DNA of 13,245 nt, taken from positions 34,739 through 47,983 of the forward strand of contig DKVF01000044.1 in assembly GCA_002491065.1 (NCBI GenBank). The letters are read 5' to 3'. Of this stretch, positions 1 through 8,439 are shown piece after piece; the stretch's first letter is position 1, and every line of letters starts with the position of its first letter. The position numbers and the translations under genes were made by a program. The notes below the pieces were generated by a model. That model did no database searches. It had not been told where the DNA came from and was given only the letters and a program-made list of their open reading frames with translations. This stretch comes from Peptococcaceae bacterium UBA7185. GTDB lineage: Bacteria > Bacillota > Peptococcia > Peptococcales > Peptococcaceae.

Positions 1-482
1 GCTGCTACCGCATACAATACCATAGGCACTGACGGCGGAATCACAACCCCAATAGTACCGGCCGCAGCAATTAACGCTGCCGAAGTGTCTTCATCATAAC
101 CACGTTCTTTCAGCTGCGGAATCAGCGTTGCACCTACCGCTGCCGTGGTCGCAGCACCGGAGCCAGAGATTGCTGCGAAAAACATGGCAACCACAACAGA
201 AACAATGGACAACCCGCCTTTAATAATGCCCAGAAAGGATTCGGCAAACTCTACCAGATATTTGGAGATTGCCCCCTGAGCCAGCAAATCGCCAGCTAAA
301 ATAAAGAAAGGAACTGCAATCAACGGAAAAGAGTTGATGCTCTCAAACATTCTCTGCGCCACCATACCCAAGCTCACATCACCAGCCAATAGTACAGAGA
401 TTGCTGCCAGCATAACAGAGAACGCTACCGGAATGCCAATCAATAATGTGATAATAAAAACACCGAATAATAACAAGCTCAT
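1..482 (-). CDS. dctM: TRAP transporter large permease DctM, N-terminal part (cut by window edge)
   Basis: This is the large membrane subunit of a tripartite ATP-independent periplasmic (TRAP) transporter, the part that carries solute across the inner membrane using an ion gradient. Only about the first 160 codons are present; the frame stays open to position 1. The translation starts MSLLLFGVFIITLLIGIPVAF and is very hydrophobic. It contains two stretches typical of DctM: SGSGAATTAAVGATLIP near residue 107 and AAGTIGVVIPPSVPMVLY near residue 140. The start ATG overlaps the TGA of dctQ (shared ATGA), so the two subunits are probably translationally coupled. It lies downstream of dctP and dctQ in the usual P-Q-M order. 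The family call is firm. The substrate cannot be told from this fragment. Confidence 0.93.
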   Translation of the reverse strand, partial: MSLLLFGVFIITLLIGIPVAFSVMLAAISVLLAGDVSLGMVAQRMFESINSFPLIAVPFFILAGDLLAQGAISKYLVEFAESFLGIIKGGLSIVSVVVAMFFAAISGSGAATTAAVGATLIPQLKERGYDEDTSAALIAAAGTIGVVIPPSVPMVLYAVA

Positions 483-967
483 TCCGCTTTCCCTCCTTTC
501 GCGGTCAACAGCTGCAGTACTTCATTGACCGCATGCACAATCATAAAACTAAATCCAATCGGAATGGACATATACATATACTTCATCGGAATTCGCAGAG
601 ACGGAGCCAACTGATTTTGCCTCAAACCAAACGTAAAACTATAATATACCACAGTAAAGAATACAAGAATACACACAATATGCACAAAAATGCGGATTTT
701 CCGCTGCACTTTAGGCGGAAATAATCCCTGTATAAAGGTAATCGTGATATGGGAACCCTCTTTATACACGCAGCTGGCGCCCAAAAATGTAGTCCAAATC
801 AATAAATACCGGCAAACCTCTTCACTCCACTGCAGCGCTTTAAAATTACGGCAAATAATCTGCGCAATGGTGACGCCTACCATAACTGCAAGCATGATAA
901 CTACAACTGCGATACATAGTTTATCAAGACCATCACTGAATTTTTTGAATCCTTTGACAAAACTCAT
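479..967 (-). CDS. dctQ: TRAP transporter small permease DctQ
   Basis: This is the small membrane subunit of the TRAP transporter, which pairs with DctM and is needed for uptake although its exact role is less clear. It has 162 residues, the usual size for the family. Four hydrophobic segments are visible at about residues 16-38, 51-68, 91-115 and 130-152. The conserved patch WSEEVCRYLLIWTTFLGA (47-64) covers the start of the second segment and is typical of DctQ. The start is supported by an AAGGAG ribosome site (977-982) nine bases upstream. A second ATG four bases upstream is out of frame. The gene follows dctP across a hairpin-bearing gap of about 100 bases and overlaps dctM by four bases. 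Confidence 0.93.
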   Translation of the reverse strand: MSFVKGFKKFSDGLDKLCIAVVVIMLAVMVGVTIAQIICRNFKALQWSEEVCRYLLIWTTFLGASCVYKEGSHITITFIQGLFPPKVQRKIRIFVHIVCILVFFTVVYYSFTFGLRQNQLAPSLRIPMKYMYMSIPIGFSFMIVHAVNEVLQLLTAKGGKAE

Positions 968-1004
968 TCATTTCAACTCCTTATCGGCATCAAAACCCTG
1001 TATG

Positions 1005-1044
1005 TAAATAAAAAGCAAGGCAGACAAGTGGTTGCCTGCCTTGC
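1005..1044 (-). terminator. Intercistronic hairpin with T-tract between dctP and dctQ
   Basis: GCAAGGCAG (1015-1023) pairs perfectly with CTGCCTTGC (1036-1044). Three more pairs beyond one mismatch leave a four-base loop. On the minus strand the stem is followed by TTTTTATTTA. It lies about 20 bases after the dctP stop. Such hairpins after solute-receptor genes often cause partial termination or protect the upstream mRNA, so that receptor is made in excess over permease. Partial rather than full termination is inferred, because no promoter is evident between here and dctQ. Confidence 0.7.
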
Positions 1045-1065
1045 TGATGTATGTTTTTCTTTTTA

Positions 1066-2091
1066 TTACATTGCGTCTGTTACAGCCTGGATTCTGCTCA
1101 GATAATCAGCATACTGTGGATATGCGTCATATACAACCTGTACAGCAGCTTTGAAGCTGTCCAAATCTGGCTCTTCTACAACTTCCATGCCATTATCTTT
1201 CATTTCCTGCAACTGTGTTGCTTCGTTTTCTGCAACCCAAGCGCGTTCATATTCTGCAGCTTCCTGAGCGGCTTCTTTGAAGATACCCTGAACATCTTCA
1301 GGCAGTTCATTGAATTTATCCAAACTCATGGTGATGATTGCTGTAGAGTAGGAATGACGAGTCAGAGTTGCATATTTCTGATTGGAATCCCACAGAGCGT
1401 AAGAGCAAATTACGTTTACTGGGTTTTCCTGACCTTCAATGGCACCGTTCTGCAATGCAGTCAAAGTGTCCTGCCAACCCATCGGTGTTGCATTGGTTCC
1501 CAGTGCTTCGAAGGTTTTTGCATATACTTCATTTTCCATAACACGCAGTTTCAGACCTGCCATGTCAGCAACTGTTGTAACTGGTCTTACACTATTGGTC
1601 AGATTGCGGAAGCCACGTTCTGCATAAGCCAGACCTTTCAGGTTTGCACTTTCCAGAGTACCCAGCAATTCCTGTCCCACTTCACCGTCCAATACGGCAT
1701 AAGCTTCTTCATTGCTGCCAAACAGGAACGGCATATCCAGTACACCCATGTCCTGCGCATAGTTTACAAACGGACCGCTTGTCACAATCCCCATATCCAG
1801 TGTGCCGGCTGCCATACTGGACAGCATCGCATTTTCATCGCCCAATTCACCGTTTGGATGAATTTCGATGGTATAAGCGCCATCTGTTCTTTCAGATACC
1901 AATTCAGCAAATTTTTCTGCTGCAATCTGGAAGCTGTCCTGTTCATTTACAGTCGTAGCCAGTTTCAATACAACTGGTTCTGCATTTGTCTTTTCCTCTT
2001 GTTTTGCATCGTTGCCACCACCGCAGGCTGTCAGTGTGAAAGCCATTGCGCATACGGTCAATGCGGCAACCAATTTACGTGCTCTTTTCAT
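1066..2091 (-). CDS. dctP: TRAP transporter solute-binding lipoprotein DctP
   Basis: This is the extracytoplasmic receptor of the TRAP system. It captures the solute and delivers it to DctQM. The 341 residues begin with a lipoprotein signal peptide; the lipobox is LTAC with Cys23, followed by a GGG linker, so the mature protein should be lipid-anchored at the outer face of the membrane. The DctP fold is shown by LKLRVMENEVY around Arg183, the position that normally salt-bridges the substrate carboxylate, and by the family motif GQENP at 220-224. A GGGGGAG ribosome site precedes the ATG. It is the first gene of the operon and has a strong promoter. The conserved arginine suggests an organic acid substrate, but which one cannot be decided. 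Confidence 0.95.
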   Translation of the reverse strand: MKRARKLVAALTVCAMAFTLTACGGGNDAKQEEKTNAEPVVLKLATTVNEQDSFQIAAEKFAELVSERTDGAYTIEIHPNGELGDENAMLSSMAAGTLDMGIVTSGPFVNYAQDMGVLDMPFLFGSNEEAYAVLDGEVGQELLGTLESANLKGLAYAERGFRNLTNSVRPVTTVADMAGLKLRVMENEVYAKTFEALGTNATPMGWQDTLTALQNGAIEGQENPVNVICSYALWDSNQKYATLTRHSYSTAIITMSLDKFNELPEDVQGIFKEAAQEAAEYERAWVAENEATQLQEMKDNGMEVVEEPDLDSFKAAVQVVYDAYPQYADYLSRIQAVTDAM

Positions 2092-2153
2092 CAGTAAATC
2101 TCCCCCATAAATATAAATGTTCTCTTCTGGATAGTGAATTTATCCATGCACAG

Positions 2154-2182
2154 AGTATAGCACCGGAATGCCAAGAAGTCAA
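2154..2182 (-). promoter_or_regulatory. Sigma-A-type promoter of the dctPQM operon
   Basis: On the minus strand a -35 TTGACT (2177-2182) and a -10 TATACT (2154-2159) are separated by exactly 17 bases. A TG one base before the -10 makes it an extended -10. Transcription should start near 2147, giving a leader of about 55 bases before dctP. A short inverted repeat GGATA-N7-TATCC (2129-2145) lies at the predicted start of the transcript and could be an operator, but nothing identifies a regulator. Confidence 0.8.
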
Positions 2183-2267
2183 TCATCTGTTAGATAAAAG
2201 TTTCAAAAAATTAAAAATAGTTATAGTACAGTTTATTTTTCTGCCTTTTCCTCCGTAAAATTCCCCG

Positions 2268-2307
2268 ACAAAAAGCCGCCTGTTCCTTTTGATTTGGAAC
2301 AGACGGC
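2268..2307 (-). terminator. Rho-independent terminator after the sel1 gene
   Basis: On the minus strand GCCGTCTGTTCC (2296-2307) pairs with GGAACAGGCGGC (2275-2286), 12 pairs including one G·U, with a nine-base loop, and is followed by TTTTTG. The G·U pair is only possible in the minus-strand RNA; the plus strand would have a C·A mismatch. This fixes the direction. It lies about 80 bases after the sel1 stop and insulates that unit from the dctP promoter. Confidence 0.85.
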
Positions 2308-2388
2308 CTAACTTTTCCGACTTTTTCTGTCTGCGAATTATAGACTGCTTCAGTAAGAGTCGCGCATCCGTTTCTTTTCTATATAGAT

Positions 2389-3138
2389 TTACAATGCTTC
2401 CAGCGCTTCTTTCGCTTCGGCAATTCCAGCGTCGGCAGCCTGCTGATACAACTCCTTTGCTTTCGCCAAATCCTGCGCGGTACCTTCTCCCTGAGCGTAG
2501 CACTGCGCCAATAAAAACTGCGCATCAGGCATATATTCAGCTGCTTCTGCCAACAGCTGAACTGCCTTCTCCTTGTCCTGTTCCACGCCTTCCCCTTCAT
2601 AATAGGAAATCGCCAGATTCATCTTTCCGGCAGGATGGCCTGCCTCTGCCGCCTTTTGGAACCACTGCAGAGCTTCCTCATCATTCTTCTCTACGCCTAA
2701 ACCCTGACTGTAGCAAATGCCCAGATTAACCTGCGCTTCCAGAGAGCCCCGCATGGCTGCTTTCAGATACCATTCGGCAGCTTCTTCCAGATTTTGCTCC
2801 GTGCCCTGCCCAAAGGTGTAGCACTCGCCCAAAAACTGCTGGGCAATGATATGCCCCTTTTGCGCGGCTATTTTGAAGTTTTCAAAAGCTTTTTCAAAAT
2901 CCTGTTCTACGCCATCTCCATTATAGTAACGGCTGCCCAACAAATAACAAGCATTCAGATTGCCCTGCTCAGCCGATTTTTTATACCATTCGATGGCTTT
3001 TTCCATATCCTGCTCTACCCATTTGCCCTGTTCATAGCACACAGCCAGATTAAACTGCGCGCGAGCAAAACCTTCTTTGGCTGCCTCTTCCAACTCCTGC
3101 AGCTTTTCCTTGCTGTCAATCAACTCGGCCTGCGGCAT
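2389..3138 (-). CDS. Sel1-like (SLR/TPR) repeat protein
   Basis: A 249-residue protein built almost wholly of Sel1-like repeats. After about 18 residues there are six full units of about 36 residues and a partial seventh. Each shows the pattern A-x2-x-L-G-x-x-Y-x-x-G-x-G-V-E-x-D followed by A-x2-W-(Y/F)-x-K-A-A. Such solenoids are protein-interaction scaffolds; no enzyme motif is present. There is no signal peptide or membrane segment, so a cytosolic location is likely. It starts only 24 bases after the foldase gene, with a GGGAGGGG ribosome site, and is probably in the same transcript. A link to envelope-protein quality control is suggested by position only. The partner is unknown. Confidence 0.9.
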   Translation of the reverse strand: MPQAELIDSKEKLQELEEAAKEGFARAQFNLAVCYEQGKWVEQDMEKAIEWYKKSAEQGNLNACYLLGSRYYNGDGVEQDFEKAFENFKIAAQKGHIIAQQFLGECYTFGQGTEQNLEEAAEWYLKAAMRGSLEAQVNLGICYSQGLGVEKNDEEALQWFQKAAEAGHPAGKMNLAISYYEGEGVEQDKEKAVQLLAEAAEYMPDAQFLLAQCYAQGEGTAQDLAKAKELYQQAADAGIAEAKEALEAL

Positions 3139-3162
3139 GCAAACCCCTCCCTACTTCATATC

Positions 3163-4212
3163 TTACTGCTGAGATGCGTCTTCACCTTTGTCATCGGCAG
3201 GAGCATCTGTATCGCTGCCATCTGCATTTCCGTTATCTGCGTTGCCACCGTCTTCGCTGTCGCCGTCTGCATTGTCAGCAGCAGGCGTTTCCGGTACGCT
3301 TTCCATATCCAGAAGAATTTCTATCTCGGCGTCCTCCTGCAAACTCATGGCCAGATTCTGCAGACCATAACCATAAATCCCCTGTAGTACGCTTCCATAT
3401 TTCTCTGGATCCTCTAATAAATTCACATTGTCCTGTTTATCTTCCACTAAAATAATGTGATAGCCAAACTGGCTCTGTACCGGTGTTTTGGAATATTCCC
3501 CGATTTCCAGTGCTTTTGCAGCTTCGGCAAATTCATCTACCATTTTAGAGGTCGTTAAACCTGTTACTGCGAAATACCCCAGCTCGCCGCCATCAGCCGC
3601 CGAACCGGCATCGGTGGAATTTTCCGTTGCCAGCGTCGCAAAGTCAGCACCATTGTCCAACTGTGCAATCAAATCAGCAGCAACCTGCTCCGCATTTTCT
3701 GTTTCATTACCAATCAAAATGTGACGCGCCTTGATTACGTCTACTGTTTCCGGTTCATTCACCAGATTTTCCTGCAGCTTGGTCAGCTGCAGATCATCTC
3801 TCTGCGCTTCCCGGAAATAATCCATTGTCATGCCGGCCTGTTCTACCGCAGCTTCCAAATCAGCCATGCTGCCGCCGTACTGGTTTTCTACCAAATCATT
3901 GATGCTACTTTCCAGTTCCTCATCGGTTACCTCCAAGCCTCTCTTTACGGCTTCCTGCAGCAATAATTCCTGCGTAATCATGTTGTTCAGCATGCCGTTT
4001 CTAGCCTGAATTTTTACAGTGTCATCAGTCACATCATAACCGTAGAACTGATACATCTGCAGCATCTGCTGATAGTTGACATCCAGCTCTTCCTGTGAAA
4101 TTGGTTCTCCATTTACTGTAGCAACTGTGCCCTCAGGCACTTTTGACCCGCAGCCAAAAAGACCGCTTACCAGAAACATTCCCAAAACTAATACTGCCAT
4201 CTTTTTCTTCAT
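3163..4212 (-). CDS. PrsA/SurA-like lipoprotein foldase (parvulin peptidyl-prolyl isomerase)
   Basis: This is an extracytoplasmic folding factor that should catalyse cis-trans isomerisation of prolyl bonds in exported proteins. A lipoprotein signal peptide ends in LFGC with Cys21. Residues about 25-155 form a SurA-N-type helical chaperone domain (VNGEPISQEELD near 33-44). Residues about 160-258 are the parvulin PpiC domain, with KARHILIG near the start, a GGELGYF core and FGYHIILV at the end. Residues about 307-349 are a low-complexity acidic tail rich in Asp, Gly, Asn and Ala, probably disordered. A GAAGGAGAG ribosome site precedes the ATG. It lies 55 bases after mfd and 24 bases before the Sel1 gene. 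Whether it is the orthologue of PrsA or a paralogue is uncertain, so no symbol is given. Confidence 0.92.
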   Translation of the reverse strand: MKKKMAVLVLGMFLVSGLFGCGSKVPEGTVATVNGEPISQEELDVNYQQMLQMYQFYGYDVTDDTVKIQARNGMLNNMITQELLLQEAVKRGLEVTDEELESSINDLVENQYGGSMADLEAAVEQAGMTMDYFREAQRDDLQLTKLQENLVNEPETVDVIKARHILIGNETENAEQVAADLIAQLDNGADFATLATENSTDAGSAADGGELGYFAVTGLTTSKMVDEFAEAAKALEIGEYSKTPVQSQFGYHIILVEDKQDNVNLLEDPEKYGSVLQGIYGYGLQNLAMSLQEDAEIEILLDMESVPETPAADNADGDSEDGGNADNGNADGSDTDAPADDKGEDASQQ

Positions 4213-4261
4213 TGTTATTTTCTCTCCTTCAATTCAATGCTGTCACGTTTGACATGGTATC

Positions 4262-4290
4262 ATTATATCAGACCTGCTCGGATTTCACAA
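4262..4290 (-). promoter_or_regulatory. Probable internal promoter for the foldase–sel1 genes
   Basis: On the minus strand a perfect -10 TATAAT (4262-4267) follows TTGTGA (4285-4290) after a 17-base spacer. The -35 lies inside the last codons of mfd and the -10 begins directly after its stop codon. The expected transcript start near 4255 leaves a leader of about 40 bases before the foldase ATG. This would let the foldase and the Sel1 gene be made independently of mfd. Confidence 0.65.
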
Positions 4291-7200
4291 TGGTAAGCAT
4301 ATCTAATAAAATTTTCTTTATCAACTCCAAACAGTTCTCCGCATCGGCACTGCCCACCATGATCCGCACTACCAGTTCGCCGCCGTCACTGCCGTAAGTG
4401 AGCTGCCGTTTGTATTTCTGCACCAGCTGCATCAATTTGGACAAATCCATGGCAGTGTCCGCCTCAAACAGCGCATTGATCACGCCGCCCTTCTGTTTCA
4501 GGCTGCGAATACCGATTTGCATACAATAAACTTTTAGTTCTGCGACCCGCAGCAAATTCCAAGTTTCCGGCGGCACATCGCCGAATCGGTCTACTAACTC
4601 ATCTTCCAACAAATGCAGCCGGTCAATTACTCTGGCCTGCTGAATACGCTGATAAAATCCCAACTTCACTGCACTGTCTCGAATATAATATTCGGGAATA
4701 AAAGCGCTCACCTGTAAATCCAGCTCCACTTCCCGCCGTTTTCCTGTCTTCTCACCCTTGAGCTCCCGAATGGCGTCGTCCAGCATACTACAATACAAAT
4801 CAAAACCTACTGCAGCCACATGGCCGTGCTGCTCAGCCCCCAGCAAATTACCGGCGCCGCGAATTTCCAAATCCCGCATAGCAATCTTAAAGCCCGAACC
4901 CAGCTCGGTATATTCCCTAATCGCCGCCAGACGTTTTTCCGCCAACTGGCTCAGCGTCTTATCCTTTTTATAGGTCAGATACGCATAGGCGATGCGATTG
5001 CTGCGGCCTACACGGCCCCGCAGCTGATAAAGCTGAGCCAGACCCATTTTATCCGCCTCGTCTACAATCATCGTGTTGGCATTGGAAATGTCCAATCCGG
5101 TTTCAATGATTGTGGTACAAATCAGAACGTCCGCCTCATGGGCAATAAATTCCATCATGATCTGCTCCAGCTGATGCTCCTTCATCTGTCCGTGTCCCAC
5201 CAGAATGCGGGCTTCCGGCACCAGCTCCCGAATCTCCTCAGCCAGACTCTCAATATCCTCCACACGGTTGTGCACGACATACACCTGACCGCCTCTGCCC
5301 AACTCTCTGCGAATGCTATCCTTGAGCAGTTCGGGAGTGCGCTCCACAATATAAGTCTGAATGGGATAACGGTCCTGCGGCGGCGTCTCAATGACACTCA
5401 TATCCCGAATGCCCACCAAAGACATATGCAGCGTACGCGGAATAGGCGTTGCCGATAAAGTTAAGACATCCACCTGGGAACGCAGGCTTTTAATCTTTTC
5501 TTTATGGGTCACACCGAAGCGCTGCTCCTCATCCACCACCAAAAGCCCCAAATCGTGGAAACTTACTGTTTTGCCCAACAGCTTATGCGTGCCTACTACA
5601 ATATCCACTGCACCGCTCTTTAAACCTTCTATCGTCTCTTTCTGCTGTTTGGCAGTACTGAAACGGCTCAGCATTTCTACCCGTATCCCATAGGGATGAA
5701 AACGCTCCAAAAATGTATTGTAGTGTTGCTGTGCCAGCACAGTCGTCGGTACCAATATTGCCACCTGTTTTCCATCATTCACCGCTTTGAAAGCAGCACG
5801 GATGGCTACTTCCGTTTTGCCGTACCCCACATCACCGCAAATCAAACGGTCCATCACATGAGGTGACATCATGTCCCGTTTCACATCTTCAATTGCCCGC
5901 AGCTGATCCTCTGTTTCCACATAAGGGAACGCATCCTCAAACTCTTTTTGCCACTGGTCATCCGGCGAAAACGCATAGCCCTCCTCGCTTTTGCGTCGGG
6001 CATAAATCTGCAAAAGTCCCTCTGCCAATTGCTCTACAGAAGCGCGTACCTTATTTTTAGTGCGCTGCCATTCATTGCCGCCCAGCTTGTTTACCTTAGG
6101 CGCAACACCTTCATTGACCGTATATTTTTGCAGCAAATCAAACTGCTCTACCGGTATATACAGCTTGCCGTCATCAGAATATTTTACAATGAGGTAGTCG
6201 CGCTCCACATCCTGCACCTTGAGCCGTTCAATCCCCATATAGCGACCAATCCCATGATTCATGTGAACCACATAATCGCCCACCTTCAAGTCATCCAGCT
6301 GCGAGATCTTCTGTCCGTCCTCCTGGAAAAACTTTTTCCCTACCTGTTTCTTCTGTTGCCGGAATACCTCTGTTTCACTGACCAGTACCAGGCGGCTCTG
6401 CGGAAACCGCGCACCATGACTGATATTTCCGTAAGCAAGATAAATTTGTCCTGGGTCCGCCTGATATCGGTCAGCAATCCAACTGCACAAAATCTCATTG
6501 TCGCCCAGCATTTGCTGCAGCCGTAGTGCCTTAGCCGCAGACGTCAGCAAAATCAAAATCCGATAATTTTGTTTCTGCCAGGTCTGCAGTTCCTCCACTA
6601 AAAGCTGCGGATTGCCGAAAAAAGAAGAGATATTTTGAATATCCAGCGCCATACGGGAGTCCGTCTCCTGAAAAACGGACCGTTTCGGCAGCAAAGAAAA
6701 GCTCAAATGCAGCCCATGATTGACCATCTGCGCCATTTCATCCAACTCATAAAAATATTCTCCCTGTCCCGGCAGCACATTGCCCTTTAACAGCAATTCA
6801 CTGAAAGTCTGCCGCCGTTCTTTTTCCAGATACTCCTGTGCCTCCTGAATGCGGTTGGCTTCATCCAGCACGACCAGCATTCCATTTCCCATATAATCCA
6901 GCAAACTTGCACATTCAGGGTAAAAGAAGGTCTGATACTGCTCTAAGCCATTGAAATACAAATCCTGTTGCAGCTTTTCCAGCACCTCGCCAACCTTACT
7001 CTGCAGCCGTTCCAACGGCTCGCGGCTTTTGCGTTTGGACATCTGCTCCAACTGCTGTGTAAACTGCTGACGAATCTTTTTCATGCCCGCCTCCTTGCAT
7101 TGGGGCATCAGAAAAAATTCCCGTCCTGGCACCAGACAAACATGGTTCACCTTTTCCACCGAACATTGGCTGGCGGCATCAAACAAACGAATCGAATCAA

Positions 7201-7819
7201 TTTCATCATCAAAAAATTCCAGCCGCAACGGATTTTTATAATTGACCGAATAAATATCAAAAATACCGCCCCGCACAGAAAACTGTCCCGGCCGGTCTAC
7301 CTGCTCTGTATATTCATAACCGAAGGTCACCAAATGCGCTTTCAATTGCTGCTGCTCCATTTGCTGTCCTACCTCCAAAGGCAACAGCCCCTGGCAGAAG
7401 TCCCCCCTAGGGAGCAACTTTTTACTAATCCCCTCAATCGTTGTCACCACAATAAAACGCTGCTGCCGTTCCAGCACCAGCTGGCTCAATACCTCCAACC
7501 GCTTTTGCTCCAGCTCGCCGCTCTGCGCCACAACTTCATAGGGAATCATCTCCAACGCCGGAAAATACAACACCTCATAACCTGGCAGCAAGTCCACAAA
7601 ATCTTCCCACAGTTCTTTCGCCCGTTTCTGCGTATCACACAGCACCAGCACATTGCCCTGCGCCCATTGCTGCGCCAGCGAAGCAGTCACCAACATACGC
7701 TGTCCTTCATACAGACCATATACTACCGCCTCTCCGCTCGTAAGCAAACGATCCCGCACTTTGCTCACTTCCGGCTCCTGCCGCAAGAAATCCAAAAGCT
7801 CTGTCTTTTGCGTTTCCAT
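4268..7819 (-). CDS. mfd: Transcription-repair coupling factor Mfd
   Basis: Mfd binds RNA polymerase stalled at DNA damage, pushes it off with ATP-driven translocation and recruits UvrA. The protein is 1183 residues, normal for the family. A UvrB-like N-terminal part (about 1-350) contains RPGQFSVRGGIFDIY. The CarD-like polymerase-interaction domain is at about 505-570 (LKVGDYVVHMNHGIGRYMG). The translocase core has Walker A GDVGYGKTE (662-670), the DEEQ box (763-766), SATPIPRT (789-796) and the arginine-finger motif RGRVGRS (934-940). The TRCF C-terminal domain follows from about 1030. A GGAAGGGAAGG ribosome site precedes the ATG by six bases. It sits 56 bases after pth, as in the Bacillus pth–mfd arrangement, but without the fin gene between them. 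Confidence 0.98.
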   Translation of the reverse strand: METQKTELLDFLRQEPEVSKVRDRLLTSGEAVVYGLYEGQRMLVTASLAQQWAQGNVLVLCDTQKRAKELWEDFVDLLPGYEVLYFPALEMIPYEVVAQSGELEQKRLEVLSQLVLERQQRFIVVTTIEGISKKLLPRGDFCQGLLPLEVGQQMEQQQLKAHLVTFGYEYTEQVDRPGQFSVRGGIFDIYSVNYKNPLRLEFFDDEIDSIRLFDAASQCSVEKVNHVCLVPGREFFLMPQCKEAGMKKIRQQFTQQLEQMSKRKSREPLERLQSKVGEVLEKLQQDLYFNGLEQYQTFFYPECASLLDYMGNGMLVVLDEANRIQEAQEYLEKERRQTFSELLLKGNVLPGQGEYFYELDEMAQMVNHGLHLSFSLLPKRSVFQETDSRMALDIQNISSFFGNPQLLVEELQTWQKQNYRILILLTSAAKALRLQQMLGDNEILCSWIADRYQADPGQIYLAYGNISHGARFPQSRLVLVSETEVFRQQKKQVGKKFFQEDGQKISQLDDLKVGDYVVHMNHGIGRYMGIERLKVQDVERDYLIVKYSDDGKLYIPVEQFDLLQKYTVNEGVAPKVNKLGGNEWQRTKNKVRASVEQLAEGLLQIYARRKSEEGYAFSPDDQWQKEFEDAFPYVETEDQLRAIEDVKRDMMSPHVMDRLICGDVGYGKTEVAIRAAFKAVNDGKQVAILVPTTVLAQQHYNTFLERFHPYGIRVEMLSRFSTAKQQKETIEGLKSGAVDIVVGTHKLLGKTVSFHDLGLLVVDEEQRFGVTHKEKIKSLRSQVDVLTLSATPIPRTLHMSLVGIRDMSVIETPPQDRYPIQTYIVERTPELLKDSIRRELGRGGQVYVVHNRVEDIESLAEEIRELVPEARILVGHGQMKEHQLEQIMMEFIAHEADVLICTTIIETGLDISNANTMIVDEADKMGLAQLYQLRGRVGRSNRIAYAYLTYKKDKTLSQLAEKRLAAIREYTELGSGFKIAMRDLEIRGAGNLLGAEQHGHVAAVGFDLYCSMLDDAIRELKGEKTGKRREVELDLQVSAFIPEYYIRDSAVKLGFYQRIQQARVIDRLHLLEDELVDRFGDVPPETWNLLRVAELKVYCMQIGIRSLKQKGGVINALFEADTAMDLSKLMQLVQKYKRQLTYGSDGGELVVRIMVGSADAENCLELIKKILLDMLTIVKSEQV

Positions 7820-7875
7820 CTCAAACCTTCCCTTCCGATTACTTCATAGAACCTATCGCTCAGCCGATAACGCTT

Positions 7876-8439
7876 TTAATGTGTTTTGGTATTGTACCGG
7901 TTCATGGCCGGTCCTACGCCTTCTTCCAGCCACGTTTTCACTGCGCCCACCGATAACGCCACTGCTTCCTCTATCGCCTTTTTATCTGCACCGCCAAAAG
8001 GCGTCAATACATAATCCTTGGTATCATATTTCGCTTTGCCGATGCCGATTTTCAAGCGGTCAAAATCATTGGAGTTCAAATGCGCGATAATATTTTTGAT
8101 GCCATTGTGTCCTCCGGCTCCGCCGCCCTGCTTAAACCGCAGCTGCCCCGGCGGCAAATCCAAATCATCATGGATCACCAGCAAATCATCGATGCGGTCC
8201 TTATAATAATTCAACAGCTCCATCACAGCCTGCCCGCTCAGATTCATAAAAGTCTGTGGCTTTACCAACAAAATTTTCTCTCCGTCCCATGTAGCCGTCT
8301 GCGTGAGTGCCTGACACTGCTTCTTTTCCACTGCGATATGCAATTCATCGGCTATAGCGTCAATTACCATAAAACCTACATTATGTTTTGTCTGCGCATA
8401 TTCCTTTCCCGGATTGCCCAGACCGATTATCATTTTCAT
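7876..8439 (-). CDS. pth: Peptidyl-tRNA hydrolase Pth
   Basis: Pth cuts the ester bond of peptidyl-tRNAs that drop off the ribosome, recycling the tRNA. I start it at 8439 (MKMIIGLGNPGKEY), which gives 187 residues, the usual length. An upstream in-frame ATG at 8478 would add 13 residues that lack family resemblance, whereas AAGGGAGA (8449-8456) is well placed for the 8439 start. The active-site residues are present: Asn9, catalytic His19 in KHNVGF, Asn66 in FMNLSG, Asp91 in HDDLDLPPG and Asn112 in GGHNG. It is the first gene of a likely pth–mfd(–foldase–sel1) unit and lies after a terminator that separates it from prs. Confidence 0.97.
   Translation of the reverse strand: MKMIIGLGNPGKEYAQTKHNVGFMVIDAIADELHIAVEKKQCQALTQTATWDGEKILLVKPQTFMNLSGQAVMELLNYYKDRIDDLLVIHDDLDLPPGQLRFKQGGGAGGHNGIKNIIAHLNSNDFDRLKIGIGKAKYDTKDYVLTPFGGADKKAIEEAVALSVGAVKTWLEEGVGPAMNRYNTKTH

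Noticed and set aside
1051..2097. A 348-codon open frame on the plus strand across dctP
   Set aside because: It is antisense to an unmistakable DctP, is rich in Cys, Phe and His as shadows often are, and has no ribosome site or family resemblance.
6968..7849. A 293-codon plus-strand frame, and other plus-strand frames inside mfd and glmU
   Set aside because: All lie opposite well-conserved genes and have shadow-like composition rich in Leu, His and Gln.
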